Below, piece after piece: positions 17,280 through 26,625 of a stretch of DNA of 64,000 bases (the first letter of the stretch is position 1; the number at the start of each line of letters is the position of its first letter). The stretch comes from Paenibacillus ihumii (GTDB lineage Bacteria > Bacillota > Bacilli > Paenibacillales > Paenibacillaceae). Location of the stretch: NCBI RefSeq assembly GCF_001403875.1, contig NZ_LN884299.1, positions 620,001 through 684,000 on the forward strand. The letters run 5' to 3'. The notes below the pieces were generated by a model, which was not told the origin of the DNA, ran no database searches, and saw only the letters and a program-made list of their open reading frames with translations. A program made the position numbers and the translations under genes.

Positions 17280-18161
17280 TTAGGAATACTGAATGGTATC
17301 TTTCGTAGCGGTTAATTTACGGATAATCCAAGTAATGATCAGACAAATGACGAGCAGGAAGAAGCCGATCGCGCTGCCGTAGCCGAAATCATGCGCCCGG
17401 AAGGCTACGCGATACATGTACGAGGCCATAACCTCACTGGCGCCATTCGGTCCTCCATCGGTCATGACGTAGATCAAGTCGAAATACTTCAGCGACCCGA
17501 CCACCGCAAGGACGATCGTGACCTTGATGACCTCCATCGCAAGCGGAAGCTTGATTTTCCAGGCGATTTGCAGTGCGTTGGCACCGTCGATTTTCGCCGC
17601 CTCCTCCAGGGAAGCCGGAATATTCTTCAGCGCCGCATAATAAATCAGAATATAGAAACCCGCATACTGCCACAGAATCGGAATGAAAAGCGCTGGCAGT
17701 ACCAACGATGTATCTGCAAGCCATGCAGGAGGATTAGCAATACCGATAGATTCCAAAAAGCTGTTAACAATCCCGTTGGTCGGATGGTAGATTTTAAGCC
17801 ACAATTGCGCGATCGCCACCGACGACAGGAGCATCGGGATTAAATATATTTTGCGGAACAGGTTCGCTCCCTTGATCCGGGTAGCAAGAACCATTGCTAC
17901 AGCTAAATAAATCACTAGGCTGAGCGTAGAGAATAAAGCCAGCAGAAGCGAGTGCCAGGCACTGCTCCAAAAAGCGCTATCCTTTACTAGAGCCAAATAG
18001 TTTTCCATGCCGATGAATTCCATGGCGCTGATGCCATTCCATTTGTTCAGCCCGTAGTAGCCGGTAAGAATGATCGGAATATATACAACACCCAAAATAA
18101 GAAGCAGTGATGGCAGTACATAGAGTGCGATTATCTTTTTATTGGAGAGCACCTTATCCAC
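17280..18161 (-). CDS. sugar ABC transporter permease, MalF type (XynF-like)
   Basis: A 293-aa permease with six membrane helices. The EAA motif is SLEEAAKIDGANALQIAWKI, and KYFDLIYVMTDGGP is a strong mark of MalF/UgpA-type subunits. The start is GTG 18161, nine bases after GGAAAGGAG. It forms the pore with the downstream MalG-type subunit. A perfect hairpin lies between it and the binding-protein gene upstream and would lower its expression relative to that gene. Confidence 0.88.
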   Translation of the reverse strand: MDKVLSNKKIIALYVLPSLLLILGVVYIPIILTGYYGLNKWNGISAMEFIGMENYLALVKDSAFWSSAWHSLLLALFSTLSLVIYLAVAMVLATRIKGANLFRKIYLIPMLLSSVAIAQLWLKIYHPTNGIVNSFLESIGIANPPAWLADTSLVLPALFIPILWQYAGFYILIYYAALKNIPASLEEAAKIDGANALQIAWKIKLPLAMEVIKVTIVLAVVGSLKYFDLIYVMTDGGPNGASEVMASYMYRVAFRAHDFGYGSAIGFFLLVICLIITWIIRKLTATKDTIQYS

Positions 18162-18213
18162 GTTGTCCGACTCCTTTCCTCCATAGTTGTTGCTAAGTCG
18201 TTGCTAAGAAAAG

Positions 18214-18238
18214 ACTATCCGGCAGTGCTGCCGGATAG
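18214..18238 (-). terminator. intercistronic attenuating hairpin
   Basis: Perfect arms ctatccggcag and ctgccggatag around two bases are followed on the minus strand by tcttttctt. It sits between the binding-protein and permease genes and fits a partial terminator or mRNA stabiliser. Confidence 0.7.
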
Positions 18239-18276
18239 GTCTCTTCATCCTGTTGTCCATGTGCTTTGAACCGAAG

Positions 18277-19608
18277 CTATTTTTGTTCTTTGGCGATTGC
18301 CGCGTCATGCTCTTCCGAGAATTTCTCCGGCGTGACCGCCTTGCCAAAGAGAGCCTGGATCATGTTAAGGTGCGTCTCTGCCGCGTTCGCAGGCATTTGC
18401 ACGTCTGCGAACAAGGTAATGCTGCTTGCCTGATTCATTTCGTTAAACAGATCGATATACAGTTGAGGCAGCTCCAGATTGGACGTATCTACCTTCGTAG
18501 CCGGGATAACGCCTGCGCCGGTTACGGATTGCTCGCCCCATTTGGTGACGAAGTATTCCACGAATTTCTTCGCTTCATCCTTCACCTTGGAATTCTCGGC
18601 CACGAACAAACCTACGCCCGGACCGCCGACCCAACTGTTGATGTCGCCTTTGCCGCCTTCCACCGTCGGGAATTTAAAGAAGCCTACATTGTTGCGGAAT
18701 TCCAGCGGAATTTCCTCGTTCGTCGTGAAGTTAGGAAGATCCCAGGAGCCCATCATGTACATCGCCGCTTTTTCATTCAGGAACTCGGACTTCGCTTCTT
18801 CATTGGACAAGCCGTTGAAGCCTTTGACAAAGGCGTTGCTGTCTACGAGCGCTTGAATTTCAGTGCCTGCCTTCACCAGCCCTTCGTCATTGAAGGAAGC
18901 GGAGCCGCTGATCGCGTTAGCCAGCGTCTGCTGCCCTGCAATCCGGTCAGCCATGTACATATACCACAGGGAGCCTGTCCAGCGATCCTTGTTGCCCAGC
19001 GCAATCGGGGCTACGCCGTTGTCGGACAGCGTTTTCACAACCTGTTTAAATTCATCGTACGTTTGTGGAACCTCAAGATTATATTTCGCAAAAAGCGCTT
19101 TGTTGTAATATACCGGAGCAATGTTGAACTCCAGTGGAAGCGCATACGTTTTGCCGTCAATATTATAGGCCTCAGTCGTGCCGGCAACGAATTTACCGTT
19201 CAGCTCGCCGCTCAGCAGATCATCTACCGGAGCAAACAGCTTGCCTTCAACATAAGGCTGCAGGAATCCCGCCGCCCAGGTAACGCCTACATCCGGCAGC
19301 TCGTTAGAGGCCGACAATACCTTAAGCTTGTTCTTGTACTGCTCGTTATCCAATACCTCTTGCTTGATTTTAACGTTAGGGTTCTCGTTCTGATATTCGG
19401 TAATGATTTGGTTCACGATTTTGTTCTGTCCAGCAGATACGCCTTCAGGCCAGAGATGCATGAAGGTTACCGTGACTTGATCGCCTTTGGCTTCGCCGCC
19501 GCCTTGAGATGCGCCGCCGCCATTACTTCCCTTTGAGCCGCAGCCCCCCAAGATCAAAGCCAGACACAATGATGTTAACAACAGCATCGTCCATTTTTTC
19601 TTGAACAC
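18277..19608 (-). CDS. sugar-binding lipoprotein of ABC transporter (XynE-like)
   Basis: A 443-aa extracellular solute-binding protein, family 1. The signal peptide ends in the lipobox LGGC, after which a Gly/Ser-rich linker leads to the binding domain (VTVTFMHLWPEGVSAGQNK). The start is GTG 19608, eight bases after AAAAGGGG. It is the first transport gene after the histidine kinase and response regulator, as in the Geobacillus xynDCEFG locus for xylo-oligosaccharides. Ligand identity is inferred only from that order and from the nearby GH43 gene. Confidence 0.85.
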   Translation of the reverse strand: MFKKKWTMLLLTSLCLALILGGCGSKGSNGGGASQGGGEAKGDQVTVTFMHLWPEGVSAGQNKIVNQIITEYQNENPNVKIKQEVLDNEQYKNKLKVLSASNELPDVGVTWAAGFLQPYVEGKLFAPVDDLLSGELNGKFVAGTTEAYNIDGKTYALPLEFNIAPVYYNKALFAKYNLEVPQTYDEFKQVVKTLSDNGVAPIALGNKDRWTGSLWYMYMADRIAGQQTLANAISGSASFNDEGLVKAGTEIQALVDSNAFVKGFNGLSNEEAKSEFLNEKAAMYMMGSWDLPNFTTNEEIPLEFRNNVGFFKFPTVEGGKGDINSWVGGPGVGLFVAENSKVKDEAKKFVEYFVTKWGEQSVTGAGVIPATKVDTSNLELPQLYIDLFNEMNQASSITLFADVQMPANAAETHLNMIQALFGKAVTPEKFSEEHDAAIAKEQK

Positions 19609-19616
19609 GTTTACAA
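19601..19616 (-). promoter_or_regulatory. possible cre site overlapping the start of the binding-protein gene
   Basis: The minus strand reads TGTAAACGTGTTCA here, one mismatch from the CcpA consensus TGWAARCGYTWNCW, and includes the GTG start. If real, it would give carbon catabolite repression. Confidence 0.35.
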
Positions 19617-19717
19617 CCCCTTTTCTACGAATGCTAGCGGTTTCATTCCGCTTAACTAAATTGTAACAATGCTGTGATCATGCCGTAATGATAGAGGGAT
19701 TGGGATTTATGCCACTA

Positions 19718-20506
19718 TTATTGGATTGTGTCCGCGGGATCCTTCACATTATTCCTGTACTGCCCGGGGCTTACCTGCTCAAGCTCGCGGAAGACCTTGA
19801 CGAAATATCTTGCAGTCTGGTAACCGACCTTCTCGGCAATCTCGGAGATGGGCAGCGTCGTTGTAGTTAGCAGCACCTTGGCCCGCTGGATTCTCTGCTT
19901 CGTCAAATATTCACTGAAGGTAAGGCCCGTTTGCTCCTTGAACAATACGCTGAAATAGCTGGCATTCATATGAAGATGGTCCGCCAGATCACGCATGGAT
20001 ACAGATTCATGCAAATGCTCATCCAAATAACGAATCGCTTCGCGCACCGGAGTGCTGTAAGCATTCTCATGCTCCATCGTCTCCATGAGCTTCGGATCAA
20101 CCAGCTTCTCCATCCGCTCGATCCGGTGGATTTTCTCCTCCCGCTGAAGAGCAAGCTCGACAGCCTGAACGAGCTTGGCCTTATCCAACGGCTTCAGCAG
20201 GTACTCCACCACGCCGAATTTCAGCGCTCTTTGCGCATAGTCGAACTCCGGATGTCCCGAGATGACGATGACGACCGGCGGATTTCTCAAATTCTCCAGC
20301 CTTTCAATCAGATCAAGCCCTCCAATTTCGGGCATCCGTATATCGGTTACGAGAAGATTAGCCTCGTGCTCCTGCAGCCAGTCCAATGCCTCCACGCCGC
20401 TGGATGCGGTCTCGATCCGATGGCGGCCGGATGACCAGGCCTCCAATGTTTTGCGGACGCCTTCCCTTGTCCTCGGTTCATCATCTACGATAAGTATCGT
20501 CTTCAT
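19718..20506 (-). CDS. response regulator with AraC-type output (XynC/YesN-like)
   Basis: A 262-aa regulator. The receiver domain (1-120) has the acidic pair Asp8-Asp9, the phosphoacceptor Asp55 in VTDIRMPE, and the conserved Lys in LLKPLDK. The C-terminal AraC domain has SMRDLADHLHMNASYFSVLF, then ISEIAEKVGYQTARYFVKVF and VSPGQYR. Its start overlaps the stop of the histidine kinase gene by four bases, so the two are translationally coupled. It should activate the binding-protein and permease genes just downstream. Confidence 0.92.
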   Translation of the reverse strand: MKTILIVDDEPRTREGVRKTLEAWSSGRHRIETASSGVEALDWLQEHEANLLVTDIRMPEIGGLDLIERLENLRNPPVVIVISGHPEFDYAQRALKFGVVEYLLKPLDKAKLVQAVELALQREEKIHRIERMEKLVDPKLMETMEHENAYSTPVREAIRYLDEHLHESVSMRDLADHLHMNASYFSVLFKEQTGLTFSEYLTKQRIQRAKVLLTTTTLPISEIAEKVGYQTARYFVKVFRELEQVSPGQYRNNVKDPADTIQ

Positions 20507-22257
20507 GACTCATTGTCACTCCCATATTCATTCGGTATTTCAAAGGATACCGTTGTCCCTTGGCCCTTCTCGCTCCTGATATCGAGCCCCTCCGTCAAGG
20601 AGTCATAGCTCAGCCTCAGCCTTCTCTCCACGTTGACCATGCCGATGCCATGTCCCTTGGTGGCGCTCACATGCCCTTTTCTCATGACGGCATACAAAGA
20701 ACGAAGCTTCTCCTGATCCATGCCGGGGCCGTCATCCTTTACAATAACGCGGGTATATCCTGGGATGCTGCCGGGCTCTACCCGCAGTATAACCGTGCCG
20801 GGCCCCACCCGCTGCTCAACCCCGTGCAGGATAGCATTCTCCACGAGCGGCTGAATCAACAGCTTCGGTACCGGTACCCGCCGGCATGCTTCGTCAGCCT
20901 CGATCCGCCATGAGAGCCTGTCCACCATGCGCATCTCCATAATTTTCAAGTATCTTTCCGCATGATCCAGCTCATCCCCGAGCGTCACCCATTCATCCTC
21001 ATCCGTCTTGTTAATGACATAACGGAATATGCCGGACATCGCCACAACGATGTGGGCCAGTTCCTCTTCCCCTTTATCTTCAAGCTCCCAATAGAATGCC
21101 TCCAGCGTATTAAACAGAAAATGCGGATTGATCTGAGCCTGCAGCGCCTTCAGCTCCGTCCGGCTCTGGATGATCTCCTTCTCATAGACGACTTCAATGA
21201 GTTCGTTCAGATCGACGACCATTTGATTGTATGAATTGTTAAGTTCATTGATTTCCATCGTCGTATACGTAACCGGGCTGGGCTTCAGTGTACCGAAGCG
21301 GGCACCGCGCATCGCCTTGATTAAGTTCAGGATCGGACGCGTAATCATTGTGGATAGAATAAAGGTAAAAATTAGAAAGAGCAAGCCGCCTACTGCGCCG
21401 GATACGAGAATGTTCGTACGGAGCACCGAGATCCCCTCCATGACATAGTCCATGGGAGTCAGTATGGCAAGCGTCCAGCCAGTGGCCTCGGATTGCTTCT
21501 GGATCGCAATATACCCTTTGCCGTCAATGGTAATGCTTTCGCCAACATGGTTGAGCAGCGTCCTGGAATCCACTTCTGCAGGGAAATCGGAGAAAATCGT
21601 TCTGCCGCTCTTGTCGAACAATCCCATCGATTCGCGCATTTCGCTCTCCATTGCGGAATCTGCAAGCTCAAAATAGCTTTTCTCAATATGAACCATTAAA
21701 TAACCGGCGTGCGAGAATGACTGGTCGAACAGCCGGATGCTGCGAATCGCAATGACCCCGTCCGGGTTCTGCGGATCAAGGCCGAACCATACCAGCCGGC
21801 CCATTTGCTCGTCTACCCGCTGAATCCAATCGCTGGCAACCCGTTCGGTCAATCTGTAGTCATCCAGCGGAAGCAGTCTTTTGTAATCCGCCGTATACAG
21901 TTCAAGCGAGCGAATGCCCGTGGCATATGCTTCGTATTTGCGCACCTCCTGCTGCAGCATCTGGCGATCCCCGAAGCTGATGGGCACCCCGGCTTTCTCT
22001 TCGGCGAGCAATCGCTGAGTCGTTGCGTTCATCGCCACCTGGGCCGTCAGCGTATTGATTTGCTGCAGCAGGGCATCCAGCTTCCCTGTAGCCTGAACCG
22101 CCGTTTGCTGAATATGCTTCTCCGCATTGTTGCGCAGCAGGACGGAGACCTGATCAAATGTAAAATAACTGACCGAAGCCAGCACGATGATCATGACCAG
22201 CATAAAGCCCAGGAAGATTTGGTTGCGCAGCGTATTGATCCGTATAAATTTTGACAA
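20503..22257 (-). CDS. sensor histidine kinase, YesM/XynD type
   Basis: A 584-aa membrane kinase. One helix near the N-terminus (about 13-33) and another near 285-305 bracket an extracellular sensor domain. They are followed by a HAMP region, a His_kinase domain with the phospho-acceptor His in AQINPHFLFNTLEA, and an ATPase domain with NAILHGVEQRVGPG and VKDDGPGMD. These are the marks of the YesM class, which pairs with AraC-type regulators and sugar ABC systems. The start was set at TTG 22257 because GAAGGG lies nine bases before it. Its likely signal is an extracellular oligosaccharide, perhaps through the neighbouring binding protein. Confidence 0.9.
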   Translation of the reverse strand: MSKFIRINTLRNQIFLGFMLVMIIVLASVSYFTFDQVSVLLRNNAEKHIQQTAVQATGKLDALLQQINTLTAQVAMNATTQRLLAEEKAGVPISFGDRQMLQQEVRKYEAYATGIRSLELYTADYKRLLPLDDYRLTERVASDWIQRVDEQMGRLVWFGLDPQNPDGVIAIRSIRLFDQSFSHAGYLMVHIEKSYFELADSAMESEMRESMGLFDKSGRTIFSDFPAEVDSRTLLNHVGESITIDGKGYIAIQKQSEATGWTLAILTPMDYVMEGISVLRTNILVSGAVGGLLFLIFTFILSTMITRPILNLIKAMRGARFGTLKPSPVTYTTMEINELNNSYNQMVVDLNELIEVVYEKEIIQSRTELKALQAQINPHFLFNTLEAFYWELEDKGEEELAHIVVAMSGIFRYVINKTDEDEWVTLGDELDHAERYLKIMEMRMVDRLSWRIEADEACRRVPVPKLLIQPLVENAILHGVEQRVGPGTVILRVEPGSIPGYTRVIVKDDGPGMDQEKLRSLYAVMRKGHVSATKGHGIGMVNVERRLRLSYDSLTEGLDIRSEKGQGTTVSFEIPNEYGSDNES

Positions 22258-22408
22258 GACTACACACCCTTCGCTATTAGCGTTGTAGTTAATTACTATA
22301 CACAATTATCTAAAAGCGCTGCCTCAAAAAGTCAAGCCTCCGTCAAATGCGCAAAAAATAGCCCCGATGGCCCAACCTTCAGGTTGAGCAGCGGAGCTGA
22401 TCATCCAG

Positions 22409-23479
22409 TTAAGTAGTAAAATTATTAAAAGTGCTGATAACGGAATGCAGCTCCTGTTCATATTCCTTATATTTTGAGGCATCCGTCCAAACGGTAATCC
22501 AGTGGTAATATAGCTTCGTCTCAACCGTGGTTACAATATAGGCAACCTTCATGCCGTTCACTTCCTGTTCAACGGCAAACTGATATGCCGGATAACCATT
22601 GATTCTGGTAGCCCGCGGCTTGTAAATCGGCGATTTGGCGAGGCCTGCGGCGAAGCTCTGCTCGGCATACTTCTGATATTGCTCCAGTGTGCTGCCTCCC
22701 TTAGAACCCTTCTTAGGCTCCGAGAAGACCGCCAAAAATTTATTCGCGAACCGGTTGGAGATGGAGATCTCCGCCTCATTATCAAGATTAGGGTCAAAGA
22801 GCCAATCGGGGCTGGTCGTAATTTTGAATTTGCCGTTATAACTAATATGCGTCTTCTCATTGCTGTAGCTTGTCTGCACCGGAGCTTCCTCCTCGGACAG
22901 AGGATTGACCCGGACGAGGCAAGGGAGTATCGCAGCCAGCACAACCGGCGCCGCCGCAAAGATTAGAACGGCCGCCTCTCTGCCTTCGGATCCGCGGTAC
23001 AATCGGCAGGAGGACAGTTCCTCTGCCTTCACCACATAAGTGCGCGCTGCCAAATCTCCAAGCCGCTGTCCCCGCTCCGTCATAACGATGCCCAGTGCGG
23101 CCGGAAGTCCGCCGAGCAGCAGCGGATTGCTGTCCACCACTCGCAGCATGCTGCGGATAAACGCTTTGGACAGCCCCGGAGCCTCTCCGTACCGGTCGAC
23201 CACGCGAATGCGCATAACGCGCTTGCCCAGCGTGCAGCCCGTCAAGCCCTCGAGCAGCACATAGTAAGCCAAGATCAGGACGATAACGCCCATTTGAACG
23301 AATAACGAATGCGTGCGCTGCCCTATGAGCAGCTGATTTATGTTTATCGCCGAACGAATGAGGGCGGCGAACAGCAAGTAATCGATGATGGCAGCCCCCA
23401 TACGCCTCAATAACATCGATATGGGCCGATCCGGCCGAGCTGGAAACTTATCATGCCCCTGCTTCAAGGATATTGCCAC
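22409..23479 (-). CDS. RDD family membrane protein, paralogue of the one at 11181
   Basis: About 356 aa. The RDD core is LLRRMGAAIIDYLLFAALIR, then EGLTGCTLGKRVMRIRVVDR, then SKAFIRSMLRVVDSNPLLLG and ERGQRLGDLAARTYVVKAEE. It is followed by one more helix and an extracytoplasmic PsbP/DcrB-like domain (YNGKFKITTSPDWLF and TRINGYPAYQFAVEQ). The same domain order occurs in the protein at 11181-12308. The start is uncertain: GTG 23479 is used, TTG 23467 has a slightly better placed GGGGA, and the open frame runs to 23551. The function is unknown. Confidence 0.72.
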   Translation of the reverse strand: MAISLKQGHDKFPARPDRPISMLLRRMGAAIIDYLLFAALIRSAININQLLIGQRTHSLFVQMGVIVLILAYYVLLEGLTGCTLGKRVMRIRVVDRYGEAPGLSKAFIRSMLRVVDSNPLLLGGLPAALGIVMTERGQRLGDLAARTYVVKAEELSSCRLYRGSEGREAAVLIFAAAPVVLAAILPCLVRVNPLSEEEAPVQTSYSNEKTHISYNGKFKITTSPDWLFDPNLDNEAEISISNRFANKFLAVFSEPKKGSKGGSTLEQYQKYAEQSFAAGLAKSPIYKPRATRINGYPAYQFAVEQEVNGMKVAYIVTTVETKLYYHWITVWTDASKYKEYEQELHSVISTFNNFTT

Positions 23480-23647
23480 TCCCCACTCTGATTTCCGCTT
23501 ATTTCCATTTCGGAACATCCAAAGTATAAGATATCGCCGCATTTTCTGCAAATTTGTTCGCTGTCAAGGAACAGCCTGTACATCTTGGCCAGAAGCATGA
23601 ACTGTACGCTGTGGAATTGCGTAGATAAATGCAGATTAAAATCGAAA

Positions 23648-23672
23648 AGGGTGCCCCTCAAGGGACACCCTT
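23648..23672 (-). terminator. terminator of the SRPBCC gene
   Basis: Arms aagggtgtccc and ggggcaccctt (minus strand) are followed by TTTTCGATTTT, 34 bp after the stop. Confidence 0.8.
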
Positions 23673-23705
23673 AGTTCCTTAACGTTCTACCACTCCAGGC
23701 CAAGC

Positions 23706-24155
23706 CTACCAGCCAAAATCAAGCGTGCTTCCTGTTTCCACATAGGTCTTAATGCCGCTGAGAATCATCCACCAGCTCTGTTCCGCCTTCTGCAGGCTAG
23801 GATGGTTCGGGGTAAAATGGTCATTCACCAATGTCAGCTTCGTGCATCGTCCAACAGCTTCAAGCGTAAAGGTAAACCGCGATTCCAGTTCAGCATGGTT
23901 GTCGAAGTAGGCGGGGCCAGGATGCTCTATGCCGCTGAATACTTTATGCGGTTCGAAGGCTAGCACCTCTCCATATAGATGGATGGTCTCATCCCCCTCA
24001 GCTCCAGGGCCTACGTAAGCAAAGGCAGCCCCCTCTTCGAAGGTAGAACGCAGAGTGCAGCCAAAAAAGGCCGCCTTGGTTCCTTCCGGCTGAATCAGCG
24101 CATCCCACACTTTCTCCGGCTCGGCATTGATATAGAACTCGTATTTCAATTTCAA
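23706..24155 (-). CDS. SRPBCC/AHSA1-domain protein
   Basis: A 149-aa single-domain protein of the START-like fold. KLKYEFYINAEPEKVWDALI at the start and ELESRFTFTLEAVGRCTKLT, followed by SWWMILSGIKTYVETG, match the AHSA1 (activator of Hsp90 ATPase-like) group. Bacterial members are often encoded beside regulators and bind small hydrophobic molecules; no enzyme activity is assured. The start is TTG 24155, nine bases after AAAGGAG. An AraC gene is divergent 115 bp away. Confidence 0.8.
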   Translation of the reverse strand: MKLKYEFYINAEPEKVWDALIQPEGTKAAFFGCTLRSTFEEGAAFAYVGPGAEGDETIHLYGEVLAFEPHKVFSGIEHPGPAYFDNHAELESRFTFTLEAVGRCTKLTLVNDHFTPNHPSLQKAEQSWWMILSGIKTYVETGSTLDFGW

Positions 24156-24270
24156 TGTAAATCACTCCTTTTTAGCTTGTAGCGCCACGGCTAACGTTAT
24201 TATAATTATGATATATAGTCAGGTATTGTAAAAACGCGACACAACACCGCAAAATGTCAGGAGTGAAACG

Positions 24271-25104
24271 ATGCAGCAGGCTTCCAAACCACCAAGGCCA
24301 AGCATGGGGGTACTGAATCTGCCAGAAGGGGAGAAAAAGTTCCTGTTGACTCGCCATGCCCCGGCAGAAAAGCTCCGCTTCTTCGTGAAGCATTACTGGA
24401 TCGTTGAATGGGATTTGAGCGGACAACCCTCCTACCAACAGGACGTGCTCCCCAATCCCTGCGTCAATATGGTGGTCGAGCATCGGAAAACAGCGATCTT
24501 TGGCGTCTCTCCGGTGAAATACTCCCATCTGCTCGAGGGAAAAGGCAAGGTGTTCGGAGTGAAATTCAAACCGGGCGGATTCTATCCCTTCCTGAAGAGT
24601 CCCGTGTCGAAGCTGACCGGACAAAGCATAGGCACGCTGGATATCCTAGGAATCGCTCCCCGGCAGCTGGAGGATAATCTCCTGTCTCTGCCAGGCACTG
24701 AGGATATGATTCGTGTCATGGATACCTTATTGCTGGGACGCCTGCCAAATCAGGACCCTAACGTCGTGGTGCTTAACGAACTGATCGATCAAATTATCAG
24801 CCACCGCGAGCTGACAACGGTAAAGCAGCTTTGCCAATACGCTCAGATGAGCATGCGGACGCTGCAGCGGGCGTTCAACCAATACGTGGGTGTATCCCCC
24901 AAATGGGTCATTCAATTGTACCGTCTGCAGAATGCCGCCGAGCTGCTCGATTACGGCAATGCCCCGCCGCTCCCGGAGCTCGCTGCCGAGCTGGGCTATT
25001 TTGACCAGTCTCACTTCATCAGAGACTTCAAGGCAATCATCGGCATCACGCCTGAGGAGTACATCCGCCGCTGTCACCAGCGCCAGAACCTTGAAGCCCT
25101 CTAA
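24271..25104 (+). CDS. AraC family regulator with DUF6597-like N-terminus
   Basis: A 277-aa protein. The N-terminal half (RHAPAEKLRFFVKHYWIVEW, then LPNPCVNMVVEH and GKVFGVKFKPGGFYPF) is the sensor domain common to a group of AraC regulators. The C-terminal domain has VKQLCQYAQMSMRTLQRAFN and LPELAAELGYFDQSHFIRDF, then GITPEEY. The start is ATG 24271 after AGGAGTG. It is divergent from the SRPBCC gene, which may be its target. Confidence 0.85.
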   Translation: MQQASKPPRPSMGVLNLPEGEKKFLLTRHAPAEKLRFFVKHYWIVEWDLSGQPSYQQDVLPNPCVNMVVEHRKTAIFGVSPVKYSHLLEGKGKVFGVKFKPGGFYPFLKSPVSKLTGQSIGTLDILGIAPRQLEDNLLSLPGTEDMIRVMDTLLLGRLPNQDPNVVVLNELIDQIISHRELTTVKQLCQYAQMSMRTLQRAFNQYVGVSPKWVIQLYRLQNAAELLDYGNAPPLPELAAELGYFDQSHFIRDFKAIIGITPEEYIRRCHQRQNLEAL

Positions 25105-25255
25105 TTCGATTTACGCGTCAACTAGGCCCCGACTTCATTATTAAACCGAGCCCTGCGACACCGGCCAGGCCGATCAGCGAATCGCCGGACCGGGCCGCCA
25201 TACCTCTTCTTATGGGGCTTCCGCAGGTAATGAGGCCGCTGCGGCAGAAACAGCA

Positions 25256-25291
25256 AACACCCCTCTTATGAAATCATCATAAAGAGGGGTG
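25256..25291. terminator. bidirectional terminator between AraC and ald
   Basis: Arms cacccctcttatga and tcataaagaggggtg form a long stem followed by gctctcattttt on the plus strand. It serves the AraC gene and probably also the convergent ald gene. Confidence 0.8.
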
Positions 25292-25347
25292 CTCTCATTT
25301 TTCAGCATATTTTTTATCGCATATCTTAAGTTGCACACAACGCCAAC

Positions 25348-26466
25348 CTACGCCTTCAGCAGGCTGTAGACGTCCTTATATGGCAAATTCTGCGCGTCAG
25401 CAACGGCCTTATAGGTCACATGGCCGCTGAGAACGTTAATGCCCTTCGCTAAAGCAGGGTTATCCAGAGCCGCCTTCGCATATCCTTTGCTGGCAATTTG
25501 CAAGCCATACGGCGTCGTTACGTTCGTCAGCGCCAGGGTGGAGGTGCGTGCTACCGCTCCAGGCATGTTGGCTACGGCATAGTGAATGACGCCGTGCTTA
25601 ACGTAGGTCGGCTGATCATGCGTCGTAATCCGGTCGATCGTCTCAATGGAGCCGCCCTGATCTACAGCTACGTCGACAATGACCGAGCCTGGAGACATCG
25701 TCTTCACCATTTCTTCGCTAACGAGCCTTGGTGTGCGCGCTCCCGGAATCAGGACAGCTCCGATCAGAAGATCGGCCTGCCTAACGCTGTCAGCAATGCT
25801 GAACGGATTGGAGACCAGGGTCTTGACCCGTCCTTGGAACATATCATCAAGCTGGCGCAGCCGATCGAGATTCAAATCGATAATGCGGACCTCTGCCCCG
25901 AGGCCAAGCGCAACCTTGGCCGCGTTAACGCCAACCATGCCTCCGCCAATAATCGTAACCTTGCCAGGCTCTACGCCGGGGACTCCACTAAGCAGAACGC
26001 CTTTTCCGCCATTGGATTTCTCCAGAAAATGAGAGCCGATCTGGATCGCCATCCGCCCGGCAACCTCGCTCATCGGCGACAGGAGCGGCAGGGCGCCTGT
26101 ATCCAGCTGGATCGTCTCGTAAGCGATGGCGGTCACGCCGCGCTCGGTCAGCTGCCTCGTCAATGAAGGCTCTGGAGCGAGATGCAGGTAGGCAAACAAA
26201 ATAAGGCCTTCACGGAGATACTGAAATTCCTCAGCTACCGGCTCCTTTACTTTAACGACCATCTCAGCCGACCAGGCCTCGGCGGCTGTGGGCACGACTC
26301 TGGCCCCCGTCGCTATGTAATCCTCATCACGAAATCCGACGCTAAGCCCGGCCCCGCTCTCAACCCATACCTCATGGCCGGCTTGTACGTAGGATAGCAC
26401 CGATGCCGGCGTCATGCCGACGCGGTGCTCATTGTTCTTGATCTCCTTAGGTACCCCTACAATCAT
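25348..26466 (-). CDS. ald: alanine dehydrogenase
   Basis: Converts L-alanine to pyruvate and ammonia with NAD in the cytoplasm; in bacilli it serves alanine use and normal sporulation. The 372-aa length is typical. The N-terminal [20 protein letters not shown] carries the substrate Arg15. Lys74 (VKVKEP) and His95 ([10 protein letters not shown]) fit the known active-site pair. [20 protein letters not shown] is the NAD-binding loop, and [12 protein letters not shown] holds the catalytic Asp. The start is ATG 26466 after a GGATGGTG site. It is a single gene. Confidence 0.95.
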   Translation of the reverse strand: MIVGVPKEIKNNEHRVGMTPASVLSYVQAGHEVWVESGAGLSVGFRDEDYIATGARVVPTAAEAWSAEMVVKVKEPVAEEFQYLREGLILFAYLHLAPEPSLTRQLTERGVTAIAYETIQLDTGALPLLSPMSEVAGRMAIQIGSHFLEKSNGGKGVLLSGVPGVEPGKVTIIGGGMVGVNAAKVALGLGAEVRIIDLNLDRLRQLDDMFQGRVKTLVSNPFSIADSVRQADLLIGAVLIPGARTPRLVSEEMVKTMSPGSVIVDVAVDQGGSIETIDRITTHDQPTYVKHGVIHYAVANMPGAVARTSTLALTNVTTPYGLQIASKGYAKAALDNPALAKGINVLSGHVTYKAVADAQNLPYKDVYSLLKA

Positions 26467-26625
26467 ATATACACCATCCTTTTAATTCGTATCAGCAGGC
26501 GCCGAATGTATAATTACTAAATTATAAAGCATAATTACCGACTTTACCTAATTAAAGTTCGCAAATGCTTCGAAAGCATCAAAATTTAATTAACAAAAAA
26601 AGCCGTCACCGAGACTCTTGACCTG

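Noticed and set aside
18253-19536. 427-codon open frame on the plus strand
   Set aside because: It is antisense to the well-supported sugar-binding lipoprotein gene, lacks a ribosome site and has no recognisable domain.
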